DNA from: an uncultured Erysipelotrichaceae bacterium
GTDB taxonomy: Bacteria > Bacillota_I > Bacilli_A > RFN20 > CAG-826
Assembly (NCBI GenBank): GCA_902793515.1
Contig: CADBDO010000081.1
Span: 1 to 6,458, forward strand
DNA length: 6,458 nucleotides
Direction: 5' to 3'
The notes beneath the pieces were generated by a model. It was not told where the DNA came from and ran no database searches. It saw only the letters and a list, made by a program, of their open reading frames with translations. Both the position numbers and the translations under genes were made by a program. Positions 1 through 6,458 of the stretch are shown in pieces. Position 1 is the stretch's first letter, and every line of letters starts with the position of its first letter.

Positions 1-1295
1 ATCTTCATGAAGAAGAAGTGGATGTGCCTCTTAAAGACATTTCGATATCCGATCTCATGAAGTTTAACGAGATAAAAGGTACGAAGTTTATTCGATTGGA
101 AACTGCTTTTCTCTAATTTCTTGTTGAAGATAATCTTCTTGAGGAATTCACCGTCCCCAAGAGATATCACCCTCAAGGCGTAATAGAGCTCGTCATCATG
201 TTCCTTCCATTCAAGGAGCTTGAAGAAACGTCTTTTCGCTTCCTCAAGGACACCTTCCTTCCTTTCCTTTGGAAGACGACTATAAGCCATAAGCCTTTCG
301 ATGAAAGAGAGGCGAGGGAACACGCTGTCATCGCCTTCGTAGGCTCTAACGAAGAAGCGGAAGTGGAAGTCCTTTTTGACGATGAGCTTCTTGTATTTCT
401 TCTCAAAGACTTCGTCGTTGAAGAAGCGTCTGAAGAAAGTGTATTGGCCTCTGAATCTGCAGTTCCTTAGGAGCTTCCAGAGGATCCTGGCTTGGAATTC
501 TTTCTCGCTTGAATCTTTGGTGATGAGTAAAGCGTTCAACGCCTCGTTCCTTGTCTCAACGTCATACTGGTATCTCGATTTGACGACCCTCATCGCGTTG
601 ACGATAAGGAAACGGTTCACCTTCGATTTTTCTTCTTCGTTCCTCCCACCGTCCAAATTGTTCCTGACGAAAGTGACCCACTTCTTCACATAGTGGCATT
701 TCTTGACGGTAAGCAGGGCTTTATATAAAGGGATAGGCAGAATCTCAGGTTCGTCGTATCTCTTATAAAGAGGTACGAAAAGCCTCTTATAATTGGCCCC
801 TTCTTTAGGAATGGGGTATTTGGCGAACGGGTCTTCGATGTAGTAATCAAGCAGGGCGTCGCTAAGAGCTTTTAGGACGATCTTCTTGTGTTCTCCTTTA
901 TAGGAGAGGATGTAGCCAATCCATTCGTGTTTGATTTTGGTGTTCGCAATATACTCGTAGGCGATTTTGTAATGGACTGCCGCGCTTAAGGATCGACTTT
1001 CGAGGAAGGCGGCGAACCTCTCGCAGAAGTCTTTGGTCGGAAAGTGTTTTGGGCCCAATCGGGTACGAAGCCTTTTGTCGCCGACTTTAGCAAGAAAAGA
1101 AACGATCGTCGGAACCCTCTCAAGGACAAAATCCTCCTTCTCAAAATAGTCCTTGAGCAAATCCTCGGTGTTCTCCCAGTCGAAACGATCTGCGGTCTTG
1201 AGATTATGGGTATACATCCAGAACCCTTGCCACAGATCCTTTCCGCGGAAAAAAGGTACAGCGTATTGTGGGCCAGAAGAGTGGTCTACTGGCAT
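1..1295 (-). CDS. Unrecognised protein, 3' end beyond the window (partial)
   Basis: I do not recognise this protein. On the minus strand one frame stays open from an ATG at 1293-1295 to the left edge: 431 codons with no stop, so the C-terminus lies outside. It begins MPVDHSSGPQYAVPFF and is rich in aromatic (Phe, Tyr, Trp) and basic residues. I see no membrane segment, signal peptide, Walker motif, metal-binding cluster or nuclease signature. The sequence looks mainly helical, with amphipathic stretches such as those around residues 90-150 and 270-330, so a helical-repeat fold is possible, but this is inference. Codon use (AGG, AAG, TTC, CTT, GAC) matches the ABC genes next to it, which supports real coding. 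The start is uncertain: no Shine-Dalgarno precedes 1295, the frame is also open without an ATG, GTG or TTG back to a stop at 1392-1394, and the next ATG is residue 27. It follows the ABC gene in the same direction and may share its transcript. Confidence 0.72.
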   Translation of the reverse strand, partial: MPVDHSSGPQYAVPFFRGKDLWQGFWMYTHNLKTADRFDWENTEDLLKDYFEKEDFVLERVPTIVSFLAKVGDKRLRTRLGPKHFPTKDFCERFAAFLESRSLSAAVHYKIAYEYIANTKIKHEWIGYILSYKGEHKKIVLKALSDALLDYYIEDPFAKYPIPKEGANYKRLFVPLYKRYDEPEILPIPLYKALLTVKKCHYVKKWVTFVRNNLDGGRNEEEKSKVNRFLIVNAMRVVKSRYQYDVETRNEALNALLITKDSSEKEFQARILWKLLRNCRFRGQYTFFRRFFNDEVFEKKYKKLIVKKDFHFRFFVRAYEGDDSVFPRLSFIERLMAYSRLPKERKEGVLEEAKRRFFKLLEWKEHDDELYYALRVISLGDGEFLKKIIFNKKLEKSSFQSNKLRTFYLVKLHEIGYRNVFKRHIHFFFMK

Positions 1296-1395
1296 ATGCT
1301 GTAAATCTAAAGAATCGGGATTTATAAATGCAACAGAAGTGAATTTGAAAATTTCTTTAACATTTTCAATGATTCTTATTGGAGGATTTTCTCAC
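1296..1395. other. AT-rich spacer between ABC gene and unknown gene
   Basis: This stretch of about 100 nt is visibly richer in A+T than the genes on both sides. On the minus strand it contains a weak inverted repeat, GAAAAT / ATTTTC around a 9-nt loop, but no GC-rich stem followed by a T-run, so I do not call a terminator. I see no clear promoter or ribosome binding site for the gene that starts at 1295. The frame of that gene is open through the whole spacer (32 codons up to a TGA at 1392-1394). Confidence 0.5.
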
Positions 1396-3177
1396 TCACA
1401 AATTTTCGAACTGAAGTTGATAAAGTTTGAAGTAATATCCCTTGTTTTTGAGAAGGGCTTGATGGTTGCCTTCCTCAATGATTTGGCCGTTCTGAAGGAC
1501 GATGATGTTATCCGCGTGCTGAATGGTGGAGAGCCTATGGGCGACGACGAGCATCGTTCCGATGTTCTTCATCTTCTCCAAGGATTCCTGGATGAGCATC
1601 TCAGTCTCTGTGTCGATATTGGCAGTAGCCTCATCAAGGATAAGGATCTGAGGTTTATGGAGAACGGTTCTGGCGAAGGAAAGAAGCTGTCTTTGCCCGC
1701 TAGAGAAGTTCGCGCCTCCTTCAATAACTTCTTCGTTATAAGAGTCTGGCAGTTTCTCAATGAAGCTTGAGGCGTTCACGTATTTGCAGGCTTCGATGAC
1801 CTCTTCGTCTTTGAAGGACTCGTCTCTTAATGAGACGTTGCTCTTGATCGTGCCAGAGAAGAGGAAAACATCCTGCAGCATCTGACCGACCGCTTTTCTA
1901 AGTGACTTTATCTTGATGTGGGTGATATCGATATCGTCGATGAGGATCTGGCCTTTCTGAATCTCGTAATTCCTGACGATCAAAGAAAGGATGGTCGTCT
2001 TTCCTGCGCCTGTGGCTCCCACGAAAGCGACCGTCTCCTTTGGGTTGACGGTGAAAGAGACATCCCTAAGGATCCAGTTGTCTTTCTCATAAGCGAACCA
2101 AACGTTTCTGAATTCGATCTTGCCTTTGAAGGAGTCGATTTCGATCGCGTCCTCTTTGTCGATGACCTCAGGTTTGACATCAAGGAGGTTGAAGAGTTTC
2201 TCGCTTGATGTGAGTGCGCTTTGAATCTTGTTAAGCTCATCCGCGAGTTCTTGGATAGGCTTGAAGAAGCGGTTGAGGTAGAGGTAGAAGGCGACGATGA
2301 GGCCAGGGGTGAAAGCCAAAGCGAAACCGACACCAAAGGTGGTGGCGATCGCTCCATAGTAGAGGAATGACATGAATGGCCTATAGAAGGTGAAGGCCAC
2401 GTTGATGCCGTAGGCGGACTTCCTCAAATTCTCATTATTCTCGTCAAATTCCGCCTGTTTTTTCTTTTCCTGGTTGAAAATGCCGATGATTTTCATGCCT
2501 TGGAGATTCTCGCTAAGGAAGGAATTGAGGATGGATGTGTTCTTTCTCTCAAGCCTATATTTGCTAGCGACAACCCCAACGAAGAAGAAGGAAGTGACCC
2601 CTACGATGACCGCAAAGACAAGAAGGATGAGGGAAAGCTTCCAGCTTAAGGTGATCATGATGACGAAGACGGTGAGGACCGTCAGCATATTCATGACGAA
2701 ACGGACAAGGACATCCGTGAAGAGATTGGATACGGCGGAGGTGTAGTTTGCGACCCTTGTGACAAGAGAGCCGACAGGCATTTCGTTTAATTGGTTCTGG
2801 GACATGTTCTCGATATGGGAGAAGACGTCCATCCTTAATCTTTCGACGATGTTTTGTCCCGCTTTCTGAAGGAGAAGCGACATCAAGAAACTGATGAGCT
2901 TGTTGATGACGGCAATCGCGATGAAGCCGATTGCGGCTCCGATGATGACGGAAAGGACAGCGTTTTGGATATGCTTAGCGTCAAGATAATCGACAAACCA
3001 TTTCTGAATGATTGGGAGCAAAAGATCAACGACGACGCCGATGGTGACGACGAATAAGGAAAGAACGATTCTCCACATGTCGCCCTTTGCATAAGCCAAA
3101 GTCCTCTTTAAAAGGGTGAAGAAAGGAATCTTGCGGTCACCATGAAGCATAGCTTTTTCAAACTCTTCTTCAGTCAT
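1396..3177 (-). CDS. ABC exporter half-transporter, catalytic subunit of a heterodimer
   Basis: This 593-residue protein is a full-length ABC exporter half: six membrane helices followed by an ATPase domain. Hydrophobic segments lie at roughly residues 38-58, 75-103, 155-177, 180-205, 265-289 and 290-305. In the ATPase domain I see Walker A GATGAGKT (387-394), the Q-loop Gln435, a signature reading FSSGQ instead of LSGGQ (491-495), Walker B ILILDE with the catalytic Glu516, and the switch His547 (AHRLST). Canonical Glu and His with an altered signature is the pattern of the catalytically competent subunit in heterodimeric exporters such as BmrCD or TM287/288. The ATG at 3175-3177 has a well-placed AGGAGGG (3185-3191, 7 nt spacing) and overlaps the upstream gene's stop by 8 nt, so the two genes were probably translationally coupled. 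It ends in TGA at 1396-1398. Such exporters move drugs, lipids or peptides; the substrate cannot be read from sequence. The upstream partner appears damaged. Confidence 0.95.
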   Translation of the reverse strand: MTEEEFEKAMLHGDRKIPFFTLLKRTLAYAKGDMWRIVLSLFVVTIGVVVDLLLPIIQKWFVDYLDAKHIQNAVLSVIIGAAIGFIAIAVINKLISFLMSLLLQKAGQNIVERLRMDVFSHIENMSQNQLNEMPVGSLVTRVANYTSAVSNLFTDVLVRFVMNMLTVLTVFVIMITLSWKLSLILLVFAVIVGVTSFFFVGVVASKYRLERKNTSILNSFLSENLQGMKIIGIFNQEKKKQAEFDENNENLRKSAYGINVAFTFYRPFMSFLYYGAIATTFGVGFALAFTPGLIVAFYLYLNRFFKPIQELADELNKIQSALTSSEKLFNLLDVKPEVIDKEDAIEIDSFKGKIEFRNVWFAYEKDNWILRDVSFTVNPKETVAFVGATGAGKTTILSLIVRNYEIQKGQILIDDIDITHIKIKSLRKAVGQMLQDVFLFSGTIKSNVSLRDESFKDEEVIEACKYVNASSFIEKLPDSYNEEVIEGGANFSSGQRQLLSFARTVLHKPQILILDEATANIDTETEMLIQESLEKMKNIGTMLVVAHRLSTIQHADNIIVLQNGQIIEEGNHQALLKNKGYYFKLYQLQFENL

Positions 3178-4875
3178 TGGCGTTCCCTCCTTTCACTTCG
3201 GCCTCGAGTTGCTGGAGATAGACCATGTTCTGATAGGTCTGGCTCGTCTTCATGAGGTTCTCATGCGTATCGAAAGCGTCCACCATGCCGTCTTTCATGA
3301 CGAGGATGCGGTCCATTTTTCTGACGGTGGAGACTCTTGAGGCGATGACGATGGTGGTGAGTCCCAAGCGGTTCTCGCTGACGTTATGGAGAATGTTTTC
3401 CTCGGTCTTCATATCAACCGCGGAGACAGTGTCGTCCATGATCATGATAGGGGCGTGTTTGTAATAGGCTCTTGCTAAAGAAATACGCTGCTTCTGACCA
3501 CCGGAAAGGGTGATGCCTCTTTCGCCTGAGACGGTCTCGTATTTGTTAGGGAAGCTCTCCTCGATGTTGCCATCGATGTCCGCGAAGTGGGCGGCTTCCT
3601 CAACTTCCTTCTGGTCGGCTTTGTCGCTAGAGAAAGCGATGTTATTCGAGATGGTGTCACTGAAAAGGAAGTTGTCCTGCGGGGCATAGGCGATATTCTC
3701 CCTAAGGGAGGCGATGTCCGCTTTCATGAGATCAACACCATCAACAAAGACGCATCCTTCATCGAAGTTGTATAAGCGGAGCAAGAGTGTTGCCAAAGAG
3801 CTCTTTCCTGATCCGATCTTGCCAACGACTCCGATGGTCTCTCCTGGCTTGATGGTGAAGCTCACATCCTTAAGAACAGGCTCGGATTCGTTTTCGTATT
3901 TGAAGGTGAGGTTCTTGAAAGCGATCTCTCCTTTGACGTCTTTTAAAGGAGTAGCGTCTTCAGGTGACTTAACATCCTCTTCGGAATCGAGGAAACGGGT
4001 TATTCTCTTTAGAGAGGTCTTCGCGCGGCTCTTCATGGTGACGATTTGTCCTAACGCGATAAGAGGCCAGATAAGCAAATCGAAATAGGAAATGAATTCG
4101 ACGAGTTTGCCGACGGTGATGTTGATAGGGGTGCCGAAGATATTGATCGGATCAAACCCGCCTCGATTTTGCCGAACTGATAATTAACGTCGCGGTTTTT
4201 GCGGGCGATTTTCGCAAAAGCGTGGATTTCTTTCTGCTCTTTGACGAAGGCTTTGATGACCCTGATTCCGGTGAAATTCTCATCGGCGAAATCATAGAGG
4301 CTGTCATAGGCGCTTTGTCTCTCTTCCCATTTCTTGGCCATGAATTTCTCGGAAAGCCCGCTCCAAAGAGCTATGAGGGCAATCGGGATGGCGGCGACAA
4401 GCGTCAAAGTCAGATCAACGGAGATCATTCGGACGATGACGATGATGGCGAGGAAGCTCGCGTCGATAAGCATGACGGTTCCCCATCCGAAATATTCGCC
4501 TATGGTTTCGATATCGGTCGTGAACCAACCCATGATGGTTCCGCTTTTGTTCTCGTGGTAGAAGGTGCTCGAAAGCCTCATCGACTTCTCGAACATGTCT
4601 CTTCTTAGTCCTGCCTCGATTTTCCTTGAGGCGTAGAAGATGAAAAGCCTCCAGGCGATTCTTCCGACGAGGATGATAAGAGCGCAGATGATCACCTTCC
4701 AAAGGATGGACCAAAGCTCATCTTGGTACATGATGTCGATGTCATCGACGATGACCTGAAGATACTTAGGCACTTCCGTCTCAACGATGTCGACGATGAT
4801 GAGGGCGATTGCGCCCATGATGAAAAAGAAGGCAAGCTGCTTGTAATACTTTTTGAGATACTTTCCTAAAAGCGT
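3170..4875 (-). pseudogene. ABC exporter half-transporter, degenerate-site subunit; frameshifted, probable pseudogene
   Basis: This gene encodes the second half of the exporter but is split between two frames. The upstream frame (4875 to about 4157) gives about 240 residues with four clear membrane helices and ends in sense at KIEAG; in that frame a stop follows at 4051. The downstream frame, shifted by one base, resumes with FDPINIF and continues to TGA at 3170-3172. It carries a TM6-like segment (LLIWPLIALG) and a complete ATPase domain: Walker A GKIGSGKS, Q-loop APQDNF, signature LSGGQ, Walker B IMIMDD with Asp for the catalytic Glu, and IASRVST with Ser for the switch His. The altered Walker B and switch, with an intact LSGGQ, fit the non-catalytic partner of the next gene. 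The fifth membrane helix seems to be missing at the frame junction. The start with a good Shine-Dalgarno (4884-4891) is ACG at 4873-4875; the first ATG (4816-4818) has no such site and would cut into TM1. Decay is the simplest reading. Sequencing error or recoding remain possible. Confidence 0.75.
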
Positions 4876-4883
4876 GGCTCTTT

Positions 4884-4891
4884 ACCTCCTT
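4884..4891 (-). promoter_or_regulatory. Shine-Dalgarno site placing the ABC subunit start at ACG
   Basis: On the minus strand this reads AAGGAGGT, a near-perfect ribosome binding site. Eight bases later comes ACG CTT TTA GGA AAG TAT, in frame with the ABC half-transporter. The codons encode LLGKYLKKYY, a typical amphipathic N-terminus ahead of TM1. An in-frame TAA lies at 4882-4884, so no earlier start exists in this frame. The site therefore fixes the ancestral start at 4875, where the codon is now ACG. Confidence 0.8.
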
Positions 4892-4931
4892 GGACGGGTT
4901 AATCTTAATTCATTTTGCACGCCTACGCACG

Positions 4932-4944
4932 CGACACACTGTCG
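4932..4944. repeat. Short inverted repeat CGACA-CAC-TGTCG in the divergent intergenic region
   Basis: Two perfect 5-nt arms surround a 3-nt centre. It lies between the divergent ABC and prs transcription units, about 50 bp upstream of the candidate prs -10 box and about 40 bp upstream of the ABC ribosome binding site. The position suits a small operator, but a dyad this short can arise by chance and I do not recognise it as a known binding site. Confidence 0.3.
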
Positions 4945-4995
4945 AATATGGAAATTTGTCGGTTATTTAATGATGAAGAAGGCCGCCGTTGAATA

Positions 4996-5001
4996 TATAA
5001 T
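4996..5001 (+). promoter_or_regulatory. Candidate -10 box (TATAAT) for prs
   Basis: A perfect TATAAT lies 44 bp upstream of the prs start codon, in an AT-rich patch (GAATATATAATATTC) that stands out from its GC-richer surroundings. No good -35 box is visible at the normal distance: the bases at 4973-4978 are ATGAAG, and TGATGA at 4971-4976 is only a weak match. There is no TG extension just upstream. The call rests on the -10 hexamer and its position. Confidence 0.45.
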
Positions 5002-5045
5002 ATTCTACGGTTAGAAAACCAACTATTGTCAGGGGAGGTCAAACA

Positions 5046-6026
5046 ATGTTGGATAATGCGGTTCTATTTTCCCTAAGCGCGAACCAGGAATTGGCGCAGG
5101 ATGTCGCCAAAAAGCTCGGAGTCACGCTCGGAGAAAGAATCATCAAGAAATTCCCTTCAGGGGAAACGATCGTTGAACCGGTCGACACTGTCAGAGGCAA
5201 GGATGTTTTCATCATCCAGTCCACCTGCCCACCTGTGAACGAAAACTTAATGGAGGTTCTCATCTTCGTTGATGCCCTCCGCAGAGCAAGCGCCCACGAA
5301 ATCAATCTCATCGTCCCTTATTTCGGATATGCGAGACAAGATAGAAAAGCCAAGCCACGTCAGCCAATCACTGCCGCCCTTGTCGCCCATCTTCTTACGA
5401 CTGCCGGAGTTGACCGCGTCGTCACCGTCAACCTCCACGCCGCCCAAGAGCAAGGCTTCTTCTCTTGCTTAGTCGATGACCTTACTGCCGTTCCTCTTCT
5501 TGGAAACGACGTCATCGCCTGCGGCCTCAATGACGAGAATGTCACCGTCGTTTCTCCAGACCATGGCGGAGTCAACCGTGCCCGCGATTTGGCTGAGATG
5601 CTCGATGCCCCAATCGCCATCATCGATAAGAGAAGAAACAACAAACTCGAACCAGAAGTCATGAACATCATCGGTGATGTCAAAGGAAGAGACTGCATCA
5701 TGATCGATGACATGATTGATACCTGCAGAAGCGCCATCGCCGGTGCGAAGGCCCTTAAGGCCAATGGCGCCAAGAGCGTCCGCATGATGGCCGTCCACGC
5801 CGTCCTTAGCGATCCATGCTATGACCTTCTCAAGAACGACAATCCATTCGATTCCATCATCGTCTCCGATTCCATCCCTCTCTCTGAGAGATTCAAAGCC
5901 CTTGGCATCTTCAGAGTCGTCACCTTGGCCAACGTTGTCGCCGAGACCATCGACCGCGTCGTCAATAACGTCCCACTCAGCGGCGTTTATAGCGCGATCG
6001 GCCACAAAGACTCCGCAAACAGCTAA
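5046..6026 (+). CDS. prs: Ribose-phosphate pyrophosphokinase (PRPP synthetase)
   Basis: Prs transfers pyrophosphate from ATP to ribose 5-phosphate to make PRPP, the precursor for purine, pyrimidine, NAD, histidine and tryptophan synthesis; it is cytosolic. The protein is 326 residues, slightly longer than the usual 310-320. Family landmarks are in order: FPSGE (36-40), STCPPVNENLMEVL (59-72), PYFGYARQDRKA (91-102), the catalytic-region His131 in NLHAAQEQGFF, SPDHGG (170-175), the flexible-loop KRR (195-197), EVMNIIGDV (204-212), and the ribose-5-phosphate loop at 221-229. That loop reads DDMIDTCRS where relatives have DDxxDTxGT, so Arg228 replaces a conserved glycine. The ATG at 5046 has a strong GGGGAGGT site (5032-5039, 6 nt spacing), and a TATAAT lies at 4996. 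The stop is TAA. apt follows 19 nt later and is likely co-transcribed. Identity is certain; full activity is less so because of Arg228. Confidence 0.97.
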   Translation: MLDNAVLFSLSANQELAQDVAKKLGVTLGERIIKKFPSGETIVEPVDTVRGKDVFIIQSTCPPVNENLMEVLIFVDALRRASAHEINLIVPYFGYARQDRKAKPRQPITAALVAHLLTTAGVDRVVTVNLHAAQEQGFFSCLVDDLTAVPLLGNDVIACGLNDENVTVVSPDHGGVNRARDLAEMLDAPIAIIDKRRNNKLEPEVMNIIGDVKGRDCIMIDDMIDTCRSAIAGAKALKANGAKSVRMMAVHAVLSDPCYDLLKNDNPFDSIIVSDSIPLSERFKALGIFRVVTLANVVAETIDRVVNNVPLSGVYSAIGHKDSANS

Positions 6027-6045
6027 TTATTGAGGTACAAAACCC

Positions 6046-6458
6046 ATGGACTATTCAAAATACATCCGTGTCATTGAAGGATTCCCAACCAAAGAAATCT
6101 CCTTCAAAGACATCTCTCCTCTTCTTGCAAACCCAGACGCCTTCAGAAGCGCCATCAAAGAGATGGCTTCCTATGTGAAGGAGTGGGGCGCCGATGTCAT
6201 CATCGGACCTGAATCAAGAGGATTCATCTTCGGTTGCCCAGTCGCCCTTGAAGCCAACGTCGGCTTCATCATGGCGAGAAAGCAGGGCAAGCTCCCAGGC
6301 AGCACCATCTCCAAAGAATTCACCCTCGAATATGGCAAGGCCGTCATCGAGCTCCCAGAGTTCCTTATGAAGCCAGGAATGAGAGTCGTCCTCATCGATG
6401 ACCTTATGGCCACAGGCGGAACCCTCAAGGCCATTAAAGAGCTCATTGAGGAAAACGG
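6046..6458 (+). CDS. apt: Adenine phosphoribosyltransferase, 3' end beyond the window (partial)
   Basis: Apt condenses adenine with PRPP to give AMP and pyrophosphate, a cytosolic purine salvage step. The visible 137 codons cover most of the usual length of about 170. The order of motifs is that of bacterial Apt: DYSKYIRVIEGFP at the N-terminus (2-14), ISFKDISPLL (18-27), GPESRGFIFG (54-63), the ARKQGKLPG segment (77-85), EYGKAVIE (95-102), and a fully canonical PRPP-binding motif VVLIDDLMATGGT (114-126). The region after EYG reads AVIELPEFLMKPG, which differs from the LEIH segment common in other Apt proteins, but the spacing to the PRPP motif is kept. The ATG at 6046 follows GAGGT (6032-6036) by 9 nt. 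It lies just downstream of prs, so the enzyme that makes PRPP and one that uses it are encoded together. The C-terminus is outside the window. Confidence 0.95.
   Translation, partial: MDYSKYIRVIEGFPTKEISFKDISPLLANPDAFRSAIKEMASYVKEWGADVIIGPESRGFIFGCPVALEANVGFIMARKQGKLPGSTISKEFTLEYGKAVIELPEFLMKPGMRVVLIDDLMATGGTLKAIKELIEEN

Noticed and set aside
1392..1398. TGA read as tryptophan (mollicute code)
   Set aside because: Both ABC genes end in TGA at the expected family length, and tryptophans throughout the window are TGG, so the standard bacterial code fits.
1153..1770. Plus-strand open frame of 205 codons
   Set aside because: It spans the 5' part of the unknown gene, the spacer and the 3' end of the ABC gene, all of which read on the minus strand with real motifs. 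It has no domain or ribosome binding site of its own.
4222..4608. Plus-strand open frame of 128 codons inside the ABC subunit region
   Set aside because: The minus strand here encodes recognisable membrane helices and coupling regions of the exporter. The plus-strand product is low-complexity and acidic, as expected for a shadow.
4902..4907. TAAGAT as a -10 box for the leftward ABC operon
   Set aside because: It matches the consensus at four of six positions, and the bases at the -35 distance (GTGCGT on the minus strand) do not resemble TTGACA. The ABC promoter remains unidentified.
4971..5015. Possible 14-codon leader peptide (MMKKAAVEYIIFYG) upstream of prs
   Set aside because: It has no Shine-Dalgarno, contains the candidate TATAAT within it and no attenuator-like hairpin follows, so it would not be transcribed from that promoter.
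5469..6005. Minus-strand open frame of 178 codons opposite prs
   Set aside because: It is antisense to the well-conserved Prs coding frame and rich in Asp/Gly/Ile runs typical of a shadow frame. No independent start signal was seen.
1..6458. CRISPR array, tRNA, rRNA, insertion sequence or riboswitch
   Set aside because: I saw no regularly spaced repeats, no cloverleaf or rRNA-like segments, no transposase motifs or terminal repeats, and no long structured leader. The only sizeable non-coding gaps are about 100 and 170 nt.

Overview
The window looks like ordinary chromosomal DNA from a bacterium with strong AGGAGG-type Shine-Dalgarno sites and the standard bacterial code: tryptophan is read from TGG and TGA is used as stop. 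The genes have mid-range base composition, use AGA/AGG arginine codons heavily, and resemble those of Bacillota, with a BmrCD/TM287-288-like ABC pair and a class I PRPP synthetase. A Bacillota origin is an inference; nothing here fixes the genus.

Layout. A block of about 4.9 kb reads leftward. It holds, in transcription order, a broken ABC exporter half-transporter (3170-4875), its intact partner (1396-3177, overlapping by 8 nt), an AT-rich spacer of about 100 nt, and a large unrecognised gene that runs off the left edge (1-1295, 431 codons visible). A divergent intergenic region (4876-5045) separates this block from a rightward pair: ribose-phosphate pyrophosphokinase (prs, 5046-6026) and, 19 nt downstream, adenine phosphoribosyltransferase (apt, 6046 to the right edge).

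How the genes work together. Prs makes PRPP, and Apt uses PRPP plus adenine to make AMP, so the right half is a purine salvage pair. The two ABC genes encode the halves of a heterodimeric exporter. The ATPase motifs are asymmetric in complementary ways: the consensus site would combine Walker A/B and His of the intact subunit with LSGGQ of the broken subunit.

What stands out. I see no new multi-gene system. The notable signals are: (1) the first ABC subunit has a non-canonical ACG where its start should be, a frameshift in mid-gene and no visible TM5, so it looks like a decaying gene, or one with sequence errors, beside an intact partner; (2) Prs carries Arg in place of a glycine of its ribose-5-phosphate loop; (3) the left-edge gene matches no family I know and lacks a visible ribosome binding site.
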